From: Bacteroidota bacterium
GTDB taxonomy: Bacteria; Bacteroidota; Bacteroidia; AKYH767-A; 2013-40CM-41-45
DNA: 64,000 nt
Reading direction: 5' to 3'
NCBI GenBank assembly: GCA_003389385.1
Contig: QQVM01000002.1
Coordinates: 1-64,000, forward strand
Made by a program: the position numbers and the translations under genes
Shown: piece by piece, positions 42,849-52,572 of the stretch
Layout of the letters: each line of letters starts with the position of its first letter
How positions within the stretch are numbered: position 1 is the first letter of the stretch
Notes under the pieces: model-generated
Seen by the model: only the letters and a program-made list of their open reading frames with translations
Told to the model about the DNA's origin: nothing
Databases searched by the model: none

Positions 42849-44762
42849 TTAATTGCAAAAACGAGAATCAATTTTGCATGCATTTTCTATATAGGTTCTG
42901 TACATAGTACTATCTCCTTTGTTCAAATAAACGCCTGCTAACTGAATATATGCCTGCGCGTCGTTTGGTTCGTACTCGAGATATTTTTTAAGTGCTTCAA
43001 TCGCTTTGTCAAATTCTTTCACTTCACTGTAAATGGTTCCAAGATTGTTGAGAGCATCCTTGTATTCAGGGTTGATTCTTACTGCATGCTTCAAGAGGGA
43101 AATTGCTGAGTCAGGTTTATTCTCTGAATAATATATGGCAGCTCTGTTGTTATAAATCTCTGCCAGAGAGGAATTGTATTTGATCGCCAGATCAAAACGC
43201 TCTTTTGCTTTTTCAGTCTGTCCGAATTTTTGATAGATGTTTCCGGTCATCCCCAGCGGGTCTGCATACTTAGGATACAATTCAATTGCGCGTTCAAAAT
43301 ACTTCAATGCCTTTTGAAGCAATTCGGCTTTAGCAGGCGAAGTCGGATCCGCCTTAGCTGCACGAAGCATGATTTCCACACCCATCTGGTAATTCAGTCT
43401 GGGACTGCGATCATCATTCTTTAAATCCGCAGCATACAAGGTATAGGAATTTTTCCAGTCATTGTTTCGCGTAATAGTGAGTCCGGAGTAAAAAATAAAT
43501 AGAATAAATGTAAAGATCGTGAGGACTGGCGATACCCCTTCATATCTATTTTTATTTTCTCCTGAAGAATATTTGTTTGTAATAAAAGTTACAGCGAAGA
43601 CAACTGCAATGCAAAAGCCCAGGCTTGGCATAAATAAAAACCTATCGGCAAATAGGGAGCCGATTAAAAAGAAAATATTTGATACAGGCGCGAGAAACAG
43701 CAAATAGACCAAGATGCCAAAAGCAACCGGACTTCTTCTTTTAATGCCTGTTACTGCATAGATCAGCAAGGCAGAATGCAGCAGAAAAGAAAAAATGAAA
43801 TTCAGATCGGATATTGTACTAAGCTGAAAGACACTGTAACTGTAATCGCTTGCTAGCGGATAGGGTATGAAAATAATTTTCAGATAATTAAAAAGTATGC
43901 TGACGGCAGTAGCAAATTGCACAGAGAGACTGCCAGCATTCACAAGCATGTTGTCGAGTTCATTAAACTTGCTCGCAGCAATATAGTCGCCCAGAACCTG
44001 TATGCGGATAAGCATATAAACTGCTGCTGGAATCAGAAAGATGGCTGACAATGCAGCGATTTTACCGGGTTTCAAGCTGCTGAAAAACCATAAAGCCAAA
44101 GGGTAAATTACTAATGCTGCCAGCATGCTTTCTTTGGATAACATTCCGAAGAAAAAGATCAGAACAGACAATCCCAATGTAAACGGATTATTATTTTCAG
44201 TGTATTTGAAGAGTAGCAACATCGAAAGTGAAAAGAACAACAGCATGAGTATCTCGTCAAGGCTCTTGATGTTTGCTACAACCTCAGTATGTACTGGATG
44301 CGCAAGAAAAAGCAGACAAATTAAAAAGGGAAAAAGAGGATATTTTCCGGAGAATAATTTTCTCAGCAAGAAATACAATATCAGAATGCAGAGGCAATAG
44401 AAAAGTACATTGATCAAATGAAAGAGTCCGGGATTATCAGGAGAAATTTCCCAGACAATGGCGAATACCGCGAGTGATAGAGGCCTGTATAAGTGATCCT
44501 GCGTTTGGGCATATCCGTAGCGGTAATTAGTACTGAAAATTTCTCCAATGCCCGCTGTTCCTTTCTTCACCACATCATTCGCCGTGATCACATTAGAATC
44601 GTCAAGGGCATATCCGTGATTCAGCGTGTTAGCGTAAAGCAGAAAGGCCAGTGCAATCAGAATGAAAGGGAAATAAGATAATAATCCTTTTACAGAATTT
44701 TCACCTTTCAGAGTACCATCAGATTTAGAATGTTTGTCTTTTCCTTGTTTTTTCTTTGACAT
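42849..44762 (-). CDS. Polytopic TMTC-like glycosyltransferase with C-terminal TPR repeats
   Basis: A 637-residue protein. A charged N-terminus precedes about ten membrane helices (roughly residues 30-430); the loop after the first has 'GYALDDSNVITAND', the acidic pair typical of GT-C transferases. Residues about 470-630 are four to five TPR units ('ALKYFERAIELYPKYADPLGMTGNIYQKFG', 'AISLLKHAVRINPEYKDALNNLGTIY'). This is the TMTC/O-mannosyltransferase layout in which TPRs follow the membrane part. Protein glycosylation is inferred. A reverse TATTTTTG box lies 8 bases before the start codon. Confidence 0.85.
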   Translation of the reverse strand: MSKKKQGKDKHSKSDGTLKGENSVKGLLSYFPFILIALAFLLYANTLNHGYALDDSNVITANDVVKKGTAGIGEIFSTNYRYGYAQTQDHLYRPLSLAVFAIVWEISPDNPGLFHLINVLFYCLCILILYFLLRKLFSGKYPLFPFLICLLFLAHPVHTEVVANIKSLDEILMLLFFSLSMLLLFKYTENNNPFTLGLSVLIFFFGMLSKESMLAALVIYPLALWFFSSLKPGKIAALSAIFLIPAAVYMLIRIQVLGDYIAASKFNELDNMLVNAGSLSVQFATAVSILFNYLKIIFIPYPLASDYSYSVFQLSTISDLNFIFSFLLHSALLIYAVTGIKRRSPVAFGILVYLLFLAPVSNIFFLIGSLFADRFLFMPSLGFCIAVVFAVTFITNKYSSGENKNRYEGVSPVLTIFTFILFIFYSGLTITRNNDWKNSYTLYAADLKNDDRSPRLNYQMGVEIMLRAAKADPTSPAKAELLQKALKYFERAIELYPKYADPLGMTGNIYQKFGQTEKAKERFDLAIKYNSSLAEIYNNRAAIYYSENKPDSAISLLKHAVRINPEYKDALNNLGTIYSEVKEFDKAIEALKKYLEYEPNDAQAYIQLAGVYLNKGDSTMYRTYIENACKIDSRFCN

Positions 44763-44836
44763 CTGTGCTTCAAAAATAGGATATTGATCGGGCCGATTCC
44801 ACTAATTCGGGGTTTTCCTAAGAGCAGGGAATAGAC

Positions 44837-44844
44837 TATCTTTG
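44837..44844 (+). promoter_or_regulatory. -7 box (TATCTTTG) of icmF
   Basis: TATCTTTG fits TAnnTTTG exactly, 18 bases before the ATG. The -33 region has TTTTCC rather than a clean TTG at the 19-base spacing. Confidence 0.55.
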
Positions 44845-44862
44845 TTTAATATTTCTGTAAAA

Positions 44863-47800
44863 ATGCAAAAAACCGAGGTATATACACCCAAAAATAAAAT
44901 CAGGATAGTAACAGCTGCTTCTCTTTTTGATGGACATGATGCAGCCATTAACATTATGCGGAGGATACTCCAGGCCAGCGGTGCTGAGGTGATACATCTT
45001 GGCCATGACCGGAGTGTGGAAGAAGTGGTGAATTGTGCAATCCAGGAAGATGCCCAGGCAATTGCCATGACCAGTTACCAGGGCGGTCACATGGAGTATT
45101 TTAAATACATGCATGACTTGTTGAAAGAGAAGGGGGCAGGTCATATTAAAATATTTGGAGGCGGAGGCGGAACCATTCTTCCTTCAGAAATTGAGGAATT
45201 GCACAAATACGGCATCACAAGAATTTATCACCCTGACGACGGACGCAGCATGGGCTTGCAGGGAATGATCAACGACCTCTTGCACAAATGTGATTTTCCG
45301 ACTGGTATCAATCTGAACGGCGAAGTCGGACATCTGCTCGAGAAAAACTGGAGATCCATTGCTTCACTGATCTCAGCAGCAGAAAATAATCCCGATGAGT
45401 CAGGAGCGGAAATGAAACGTGTTCACGAACTCGCAGATAAAAGCTCAACTCCCGTGCTTGGGATCACCGGCACAGGTGGTGCAGGGAAAAGCTCACTCAT
45501 TGATGAACTGGTAAGAAGATTTCTGATTGACTTTCCTGATAAATACATAGGAGTGATTTCTGTCGATCCTTCAAAAAGAAAAACCGGCGGAGCTTTGCTG
45601 GGTGATAGAATCCGCATGAACTCAATCCGAAACTCAAGAGTGTTTATGCGTTCGCTGGCAACAAGACAAAGCAATCTTGCATTGTCAAAGCATGTAAGCG
45701 AAGCGGTTTCAATCCTGAAAGCGGCCCAATACGATCTCATCATTCTTGAAACCTCCGGAATAGGGCAGAGCGATACGGAAATCCTGGATCATTCTGATGT
45801 TTCTCTTTATGTGATGACACCGGAGTACGGAGCGGCCACGCAACTGGAAAAAATTGACATGCTGGATTTCGCTGACCTGATCTCACTGAACAAGTTTGAC
45901 AAGCGTGGCGCAATGGACGCATTGAGAGATGTCAAGAAGCAGTTCAAACGCAATCATCAGCTATGGGACACCGATGATGAACAAATTCCAGTGTTTGGTA
46001 CGATTGCATCCCAGTTTAATGACCCTGGAATGAACAATCTTTACCGGGCCGTAATGGACAAGGTGCGTGAAAAAACCGGAGCTTCACTGGAATCGAAATA
46101 CCAGGTGACAAAGGAGATGTCTGAGAAGATATACATCATCCCTCCGAACCGGACCCGTTACCTCAGCGAGATTACAGAGTCGAACAGAAAATACGCTCTC
46201 TGGGTTCAGCAACAATCTGCTGTCGCGGAAACACTATACGGACTTCAAATAGCCATGGCTAATCTGAAGTCAGGCAAACTTGAAGATAAAGACCGATTGA
46301 TAAAAGTGCTCCAGGAAAGTTTTGAGCAGGAGAAGCTGAACCTGGATCCAAAAAATTGGCAGCTTATTCAGGATTGGAACAAGAGAAGACAGAGATACAA
46401 GGATGAATATTATGTCTTCAAAGTGCGTGAAAAAGAAATCAGGATCAAGACACATACTCAGTCGCTTTCTCGAACTGAAATCCCAAAAGTTGTTACACCT
46501 TCATTCAAAAGCTGGGGAGATATTTTAAAGTGGATACTGACAGAAAACGTACCGGGAGAGTTTCCTTATGCGGCGGGTATTTATCCATTCAAGAGAGAGA
46601 ATGAAGATCCCACCAGGATGTTTGCAGGGGAAGGTGGTCCTGAGAGAACGAACAGAAGATTTCATTACGTAAGCAAAGGAATGCCTGCAATACGACTGAG
46701 TACAGCATTCGATTCTGTCACGCTATACGGAAATGATCCGGCCTATCGTCCGGATATCTACGGTAAAATCGGAAACAGCGGTGTGAGCATTTGTTGTCTG
46801 GATGATGCGAAGAAACTATACTCCGGTTTCAATCTGGCTGCGCCTACCACTTCCGTATCCATGACAATCAATGGTCCTGCGCCGATGCTCCTGGCTTATT
46901 TCATGAACGCGGCGATTGACCAGCAATGTGAGCTGTATATACGGGAACACAATCTGAAAGATAAGATTGAGGCAAAGATAAAGGCTATATATAAAGAGAA
47001 AGGAGTGGAACGCCCTTCATACCAGGGTGAATTGCCGGAAGGCAATGACGGTCTCGGACTGATGTTGCTTGGTGTGACAGGTGATCAGGTTCTTCCTTCT
47101 GATGTGTACCAGAACATCAAAGCCAATACATTGCAAATGGTAAGAGGAACCGTACAGGCGGATATTCTCAAAGAAGACCAGGCGCAGAATACCTGCATAT
47201 TCAGCACAGAGTTCGCACTGCGCATGATGGGCGATATCCAGAAGTACTTTATCGATTGTAAAGTCAGAAATTTCTACAGCGTTTCAATCAGCGGTTATCA
47301 CATTGCGGAGGCAGGAGCCAATCCTATCTCCCAATTGGCCTTCACTCTCGCCAACGGATTTACTTACGTAGAATATTATCTGAGCCGCGGAATGCACATT
47401 GATGAATTCGCGCCAAACCTGAGTTTCTTCTTCAGCAATGGAGTGGATCCGGAATACGCGGTGATAGGAAGAGTGGCGAGGAGGATCTGGGCAAAAGCCA
47501 TGAAGTTAAAGTACGGTGCTAATGAGCGTTCGCAGATGCTCAAGTATCATATACAGACGAGCGGACGTTCCCTGCATGCACAAGAGATCGATTTCAATGA
47601 CATTCGCACTACGCTGCAGGCCTTGTATGCAATTTATGATAATTGTAATTCATTGCACACGAATGCATACGACGAAGCCATCACTACACCGACTGAGGAA
47701 AGCGTAAGGAGAGCCATGGCAATTCAGCTGATCATCAACAAGGAACTGGGGCTTGCCAAGAATGAAAATACCTTACAGGGTTCATTCATTATTGAAGAGC

Positions 47801-48243
47801 TTACTGATCTTGTAGAAGAAGCAGTGTATGCAGAGTTTGACCGCATCACTGAAAGGGGAGGAGTGCTTGGCGCCATGGAAACAATGTACCAGAGAGGAAA
47901 GATTCAGGAAGAATCTCTTTACTATGAAACTTTGAAGCATACAGGTGAATACCCAATCATAGGAGTGAACACTTTCCTGAGCTCTAAAGGTTCTCCGACG
48001 GTTTTGCCTCGTGAAGTGATCAGAGCGGAAAAGGAAGAAAAAGAGTATCAGATAGAGATGCTTAAAAACCTGCATGCATTTTACGCGCACAAGGAAGAAG
48101 AAACACTGAAGGGAATTCAGGATGCCGCCGTTCAGAATAAAAATATTTTTGAGAAGCTAATGGAAGCAGCCAAGTACTGCTCACTGGGACAAATCACCAA
48201 TGCTCTCTTTGAAGTTGGAGGAGAATACAGGAGAAATATGTGA
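44863..48243 (+). CDS. icmF: Fused B12-dependent isobutyryl-CoA mutase (IcmF)
   Basis: A 1126-residue protein with the IcmF domain order. The start is the ATG 18 bases after the promoter box. Residues about 12-150 are the cobalamin-binding domain with His25 in 'DGHDAA'. Residues about 190-430 are the MeaB-type G-domain chaperone, with P-loop 'GTGGAGKSS' near residue 200. Residues about 560-1110 form the mutase barrel. Phe587 ('MFAGEGG') and Gln775 ('QAQNTCIF') occupy the positions that are Tyr and Arg in methylmalonyl-CoA mutase, as expected for isobutyryl/butyryl-CoA interconversion. It is followed by a terminator in the next gene. Confidence 0.95.
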   Translation: MQKTEVYTPKNKIRIVTAASLFDGHDAAINIMRRILQASGAEVIHLGHDRSVEEVVNCAIQEDAQAIAMTSYQGGHMEYFKYMHDLLKEKGAGHIKIFGGGGGTILPSEIEELHKYGITRIYHPDDGRSMGLQGMINDLLHKCDFPTGINLNGEVGHLLEKNWRSIASLISAAENNPDESGAEMKRVHELADKSSTPVLGITGTGGAGKSSLIDELVRRFLIDFPDKYIGVISVDPSKRKTGGALLGDRIRMNSIRNSRVFMRSLATRQSNLALSKHVSEAVSILKAAQYDLIILETSGIGQSDTEILDHSDVSLYVMTPEYGAATQLEKIDMLDFADLISLNKFDKRGAMDALRDVKKQFKRNHQLWDTDDEQIPVFGTIASQFNDPGMNNLYRAVMDKVREKTGASLESKYQVTKEMSEKIYIIPPNRTRYLSEITESNRKYALWVQQQSAVAETLYGLQIAMANLKSGKLEDKDRLIKVLQESFEQEKLNLDPKNWQLIQDWNKRRQRYKDEYYVFKVREKEIRIKTHTQSLSRTEIPKVVTPSFKSWGDILKWILTENVPGEFPYAAGIYPFKRENEDPTRMFAGEGGPERTNRRFHYVSKGMPAIRLSTAFDSVTLYGNDPAYRPDIYGKIGNSGVSICCLDDAKKLYSGFNLAAPTTSVSMTINGPAPMLLAYFMNAAIDQQCELYIREHNLKDKIEAKIKAIYKEKGVERPSYQGELPEGNDGLGLMLLGVTGDQVLPSDVYQNIKANTLQMVRGTVQADILKEDQAQNTCIFSTEFALRMMGDIQKYFIDCKVRNFYSVSISGYHIAEAGANPISQLAFTLANGFTYVEYYLSRGMHIDEFAPNLSFFFSNGVDPEYAVIGRVARRIWAKAMKLKYGANERSQMLKYHIQTSGRSLHAQEIDFNDIRTTLQALYAIYDNCNSLHTNAYDEAITTPTEESVRRAMAIQLIINKELGLAKNENTLQGSFIIEELTDLVEEAVYAEFDRITERGGVLGAMETMYQRGKIQEESLYYETLKHTGEYPIIGVNTFLSSKGSPTVLPREVIRAEKEEKEYQIEMLKNLHAFYAHKEEETLKGIQDAAVQNKNIFEKLMEAAKYCSLGQITNALFEVGGEYRRNM

Positions 48244-48251
48244 TTGATGAA

Positions 48252-50099
48252 TTATCGGATCAGACTTACTGATCCGTTTTTTTCTTCCACTCGTCCGTCA
48301 GGATGTGTGATTGAAATGATGTAAACATATACACCTTCAGCGGCTTCTTTTCCACCATCTGATTTTCCGTCCCATCCTTTAGAATTGGTTGATGAGTTCC
48401 AGGTGGCAATTTCTCTTCCCCAGCGGTTGAAGATTTTAGCGTCGACAGACAAATTGCTCTTGTTGGAAAAAATATTGAAATAGTCATTCTTTCCGTCTGC
48501 ATTTGGTGTAAACACGTTTGGAATTGTGATCTGTGTATCGTCTACCACTGTGATGGTGACTTGTGCAGTGTCGATGCACCCATTGCTGTCCTGACCGACC
48601 AATGTCACAATATAAGTTCCATTGCTCGTAAAAATGTGCTGTGGATCTGTATTGGTCGTGGTAGGGCTTCCGTCACCGAAATTCCAGGTATAAGGCGCAC
48701 CTCCGAAACTGTTATTGTTGAAGTTCACTGTTAGCGGAGCAGGGCCCGTAACAGAGTCCGCAACAAAAGTGACATTCAACAGGCTTGCTGTGACAGTCAC
48801 GCTGGCTATATCGCTTCCGCAGGAATTGCTCGCAGTTACCGAATAAGTACCGCCTGCGCTAATGGTAATTGAAACATTGGTAGAATTTCCGGGCGACCAG
48901 AGATAAGTGTCGCCACCGCTTGCAGTAAGAGTTGTACTCTGGCCTGGACAAAGTACTGTAGTCCCTCCGCTAATGCTCGCAACAGGAACAGGTTGCACAG
49001 TAATTGCCTGGGAAGCTGTTCCGCCACCGCATATATCAGTAACGTTGACAGTATATGTATCTGCAGTGTAGACTGTAATCGACTGAGTAGTTTCTCCTGT
49101 TGACCACATGTAGGCGCTACCGTTGGATGCAGTCAGAATTGCAGAGTCGCCCTGGCAGAAGCTTGAAGATCCGGTAACACTAATGCTTGGTGTTGTTCCG
49201 CTTCCGAAACTAATGCTAAGTGAATCATAAGTGGTGTCGTTACATAGCCCGATTATTCCGAAGAAAAGATTCTCAGAGCCAGATGAGGATGAAGCGGATT
49301 GATAAGTAGTATTCAGGGAACCAGGACTTCCATATACTCCCGCTCCTCCTGTCCAGAAATAAGAGAGGAAATTCGTTCCATTAATTACTGCGCTCAGGTT
49401 GATCAGGTCACCCGGACAAATGTTTGTATTGTCAGCGCTCAATGTGGCCCTGAGCTGATTCACCGGTGCCTGGCATCCGGGATTTGTATATGTGGCATTT
49501 CCTGCAAAGTCGAAAACAACAGTTGCTCCGTCACCTGCCGCATGATTACCATTCTGGTCTATCAGAGAATCCACGACATAAGTTACAGCATCAGTACAGA
49601 ATCCGGTAAAGGTCAGACTGAGTGTTCTTGCTCCGGCACCTGATGTATAATTTCTGAAATGGCCTGTTGAATTTCCTACACACTGGAAGATCATATAGAT
49701 GGTATCTGATAGTGCCGCAAAAGAATTAAAGGAAGGATTCATGTCAGCGCTTGTAACCAGGATCACGGTAGCTCCTGCAGGAATAATTCCTCCGGGAGGT
49801 TCGAGTATGTAACCGCATGCTTGTATTGTGCTGTTAAGTGCTGCTACATTCGCCGCCGTCTGCGCATCCTGACAAATTCCTCTCCAAGGGTTCGCAGGCC
49901 ATGTGCCTGTGAGATTGGATGCATTCATTGGATTTGGACCAACAATAAACCTCACCATTTCATTTTCACCTTCGGGCAATCCGCAGGCATCCACGAGAAT
50001 ACTTTGAATTTCAAAGCAGGTTGAAGGCGTCTGAGCTGAAATGTTTTTTTGGAAAAGGACAATGAACAGAACTGTAAGCAGATTTAATTTCAATCTCAT
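48252..50099 (-). CDS. Secreted PKD-domain protein with T9SS type B sorting domain
   Basis: A 615-residue secreted protein with a signal ending near 'ISAQ'. Residues about 25-210 form an N-terminal domain with conserved 'ILVDACGLPEGENEMVRFI' and a Cys pattern, seen in several Bacteroidota surface proteins but of unknown function. Then come Ig-like repeats ('SFCQGDSAILTASNG', 'LCPGQSTTLTASGG') and a PKD domain ('APLTVNFNNNSFGGAPYTWNFGDGSPTT'). The last 85 residues are the type B sorting domain ('IPNVFTPNADGKNDYF', 'IFNRWGREIATWN', 'GWDGKSDGGKEAAEGVYVYII'). A surface structural role is likely. Confidence 0.9.
   Translation of the reverse strand: MRLKLNLLTVLFIVLFQKNISAQTPSTCFEIQSILVDACGLPEGENEMVRFIVGPNPMNASNLTGTWPANPWRGICQDAQTAANVAALNSTIQACGYILEPPGGIIPAGATVILVTSADMNPSFNSFAALSDTIYMIFQCVGNSTGHFRNYTSGAGARTLSLTFTGFCTDAVTYVVDSLIDQNGNHAAGDGATVVFDFAGNATYTNPGCQAPVNQLRATLSADNTNICPGDLINLSAVINGTNFLSYFWTGGAGVYGSPGSLNTTYQSASSSSGSENLFFGIIGLCNDTTYDSLSISFGSGTTPSISVTGSSSFCQGDSAILTASNGSAYMWSTGETTQSITVYTADTYTVNVTDICGGGTASQAITVQPVPVASISGGTTVLCPGQSTTLTASGGDTYLWSPGNSTNVSITISAGGTYSVTASNSCGSDIASVTVTASLLNVTFVADSVTGPAPLTVNFNNNSFGGAPYTWNFGDGSPTTTNTDPQHIFTSNGTYIVTLVGQDSNGCIDTAQVTITVVDDTQITIPNVFTPNADGKNDYFNIFSNKSNLSVDAKIFNRWGREIATWNSSTNSKGWDGKSDGGKEAAEGVYVYIISITHPDGRVEEKNGSVSLIR
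48256..48283 (+). terminator. icmF terminator embedded in the convergent gene
   Basis: CGGATCAG, loop ACTTA, CTGATCCG, then seven Ts: a perfect 8-base stem starting 13 bases after the icmF stop. The hairpin lies within the last codons of the minus-strand type B protein gene. Confidence 0.85.
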
Positions 50100-50213
50100 G
50101 TGTTTGTGTATTTGCAGTCAGATTGCGAAGAATTTCGCCTGGCTACCGGCAGTTTTCAAGTATTGCAAAAATGCTGATTTTTTATGGATTTTAAAAGCGA
50201 ATCAGCCTTGAAA

Positions 50214-50924
50214 TCAGTCAATTTTTCTGGTGGCTTCTCTCTTGCTCAATGGTTTTAACTCATTGGTTTCCACGAATCGCCACACGAAGGATGGCTCTGT
50301 TTCCGAGTAAGCCCTCAATGCCCAACCGATGGCTTTCTGCAAAAAGAATTCATTTGAATTAATGTGCGGAAAAATTGCATGTAATAGGAGATCAGTATCA
50401 GTCTGTTTTCTGTACTTGATTTGAAAAATGATTGCAGTTCTGTTGAGCCACATGTTCTTATGCGATGACCATTTTTTTACGCAGGTGTGCATTTTTTCAG
50501 GATGCTTTAAAAAATAATTGCCAATGAGATTCGAGGCGATAAAATCTACAGTATCCCACCATGATTTTTCAATAACCAGAGATTCAAAATAATCCAGTGA
50601 ACTTTCATTCCATGACTTTTTGTTTTTAAAAAGAAGTTCCATGGCAATGTACTGGTATTCTCTTTCCTTTTTTTTCCAGAGGATTGCCGAAGCTTTTCTA
50701 GCATCTTCCCAATCCAGTTTTTTCATTTCTTCCATCCAGGGCTTTACAATCAGTTCCCTTTCCGGTTTTTTAATCCCGAGAAAGGGAAATTTTTTTTTCA
50801 TGTAAGCAGACATCGGTCCTGCGATCTCTTCGTTAGCCGCAGCAAGCATTGCTTTTTCGAGCGCGCTGATTTTATTTTTTATAAAGTCTTTTGAAGACAT
50901 AGCATTCAAGGGGAAGTTTTCCAA
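50214..50924 (-). CDS. AlkD-like DNA alkylation repair protein
   Basis: A 236-residue helical protein of the AlkD DNA glycosylase family, which removes alkylated bases such as N3- and N7-alkylpurines. 'VIEKSWWDTVDFIASNLIGNYFLKHPE' contains the Trp-Trp-Asp with the catalytic-type Asp, and 'NEFFLQKAIGWALRAYSETEP' is the second conserved repeat. The N-terminal 'MSSKDFIKNKISALEKAML' at codon 9 may be the real start. It stands 30 bases upstream of the monooxygenase gene on the same strand. Confidence 0.9.
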   Translation of the reverse strand: MENFPLNAMSSKDFIKNKISALEKAMLAAANEEIAGPMSAYMKKKFPFLGIKKPERELIVKPWMEEMKKLDWEDARKASAILWKKKEREYQYIAMELLFKNKKSWNESSLDYFESLVIEKSWWDTVDFIASNLIGNYFLKHPEKMHTCVKKWSSHKNMWLNRTAIIFQIKYRKQTDTDLLLHAIFPHINSNEFFLQKAIGWALRAYSETEPSFVWRFVETNELKPLSKREATRKID

Positions 50925-50954
50925 TAAAGTGTTTGAGTAAAAAATAAGACAGTC

Positions 50955-52508
50955 TTACTCGAGAATAAATGATTTGCTTCGGGAAATACCTCCTGATTCG
51001 GCGCGAATGATGTAATGACCTTTAGAAAGATTGTGAAGTGGGATGGTTTCCGTGTGCAAGCCTGACACAGACTTGTTCATGCCGGAATTCCAAATGATTT
51101 TTCCGAGCATATCAATTACGCTTATTCGAACATCAGCATGTTCAGGCAGCAGGTATTGAATTCTGATTTCAGCGCGTGCGGGATTAGGGTAAGGATCATA
51201 AAGCTGTATGGTATTGATGATTCCCTGCACATTCATTTCCTGTACGCCCGTGATGCTGCTGCTGTCCTGCACAATGAATTCATCACCATTCTGGTATAGC
51301 GTAGATGCGAAGTACACCAGCATCATTTCGTCTGTGGTGGCTTCTCCGAGAGAAACATTCTGAGGAGGATTATTCGGGTTGTGCGGATTCGCGCTGGTGT
51401 TATCATAGGTGGCGCTGGAATGCAAGGTAGTACCCGCTGGTAATTTCAGCAGTCGCGGAAATGCATAAGTGCCCTGCCAGTGAAAATCCCAATGCGGAAT
51501 ATGAATGAATGGAATGGTATCATTCGCCGGGGTGACACCATAGCTGGTAATGCTTTTGCCGATGAGGTGCATGTGTGGCCCAACGGCAAGCACCGTGTAA
51601 GTTGTCGGAAGAGTGAAGCGAGCAGTGAAAGTTCTGATTGTATTTGCCGGAATAAACAGCGGGCCATTGTCAAGCTGGTAATGATTGAGAGGAGGATTGA
51701 TGCTGATCTCCCTCAGTGGCGTGCTGCTCAGTTTAAATCGCACCTGTGTGCTGTCGGTCTGGTTAAAAGTTCCTCCCGGATAATGCACCTGAATAATAAT
51801 GTTTGTATTGGCTCCAAGCCTGATACCCATTCCGGGAGGCATTCTGTTCACGCTTTGTCCGGGCACCCAGATTCCAATCAGTTTAGAATTTAATGAACCC
51901 GTGCCGCCGAAGTTAGTATAACCCGGACCAGGATCTGCCGCGTCCAGTTGAGCAGGCCTGTTGGTGCTGTCTTCATAGACTAGTACGTGATGTACAATTT
52001 CCCTGTTGCCGGGGATGACTTCGATCTCGGTGATGTATTGTGCCGAAGCAAGTCCGGAAGGAATTACAAAACACCTGTACAGATCGTTGGCAGTGTTTAC
52101 TGAATATGTCTGCATCTGACTGAGGAGATCAGGATTTGTGATTTCAGCAATGCCGGTATAGACCGGTGGAGGAGGAGCGAGGGAAGTATCACCGATCGGA
52201 CCTCCGTCCTGCACCCATTGTATGATGGAATTTTTTTCCTGCTGACTCAAAACCCTCTCGTGCGCGAAGCGGGTATAGTTTGGATCCGGAGGCCAGGGCG
52301 GCATTTCCCCTGAGGACACTGCATCTTCAATATCAGCCATTTCATTGTAGGCATCTGCATAAGTAATCAGTGAGAAAGGTGCTATTCCCGAAGGATTATG
52401 ACAGCCTGTGCATTTTGAATATAAAATCGGAGCTACATCCACAGACCAGGTAACGCTCTGTGATTTAGAAAGCAATGGAATAAACAGAAGGAAGAGCAGT
52501 TTTTTCAT
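50955..52508 (-). CDS. Secreted cytochrome c / PHM-like copper monooxygenase, T9SS type A
   Basis: A 517-residue secreted protein. After the signal ('FIPLLSKSQ') the N-terminal domain has a haem motif Cys33-x2-Cys36-His37 in 'YSKCTGCHNPS', with Met69 ('GEMPPWPP') a possible second ligand. Residues about 140-400 have the ligand set of peptidylglycine-hydroxylating monooxygenase: His173-His174 ('EIVHHVLVY') and His242 ('QVHYPGG') for one copper, His312/His314 ('GPHMHLIGKS') and Met395/396 for the other. A type A sorting domain ('DPYPNPARAEIRIQYLL') ends the chain. It may pass electrons from haem to copper for substrate hydroxylation; substrate unknown. Confidence 0.92.
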   Translation of the reverse strand: MKKLLFLLFIPLLSKSQSVTWSVDVAPILYSKCTGCHNPSGIAPFSLITYADAYNEMADIEDAVSSGEMPPWPPDPNYTRFAHERVLSQQEKNSIIQWVQDGGPIGDTSLAPPPPVYTGIAEITNPDLLSQMQTYSVNTANDLYRCFVIPSGLASAQYITEIEVIPGNREIVHHVLVYEDSTNRPAQLDAADPGPGYTNFGGTGSLNSKLIGIWVPGQSVNRMPPGMGIRLGANTNIIIQVHYPGGTFNQTDSTQVRFKLSSTPLREISINPPLNHYQLDNGPLFIPANTIRTFTARFTLPTTYTVLAVGPHMHLIGKSITSYGVTPANDTIPFIHIPHWDFHWQGTYAFPRLLKLPAGTTLHSSATYDNTSANPHNPNNPPQNVSLGEATTDEMMLVYFASTLYQNGDEFIVQDSSSITGVQEMNVQGIINTIQLYDPYPNPARAEIRIQYLLPEHADVRISVIDMLGKIIWNSGMNKSVSGLHTETIPLHNLSKGHYIIRAESGGISRSKSFILE

Positions 52509-52572
52509 GGGGAATTAATATCTGATAAAGTTAATCAATCATCCAGTAAAATAAAACCTGATGTTTAGTCGA

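Noticed and set aside
49299-49643. 114-residue ORF antisense to the type B protein gene
   Set aside because: A Ser/Cys/Ile-rich shadow of a coding repeat region, without start context or similarity.
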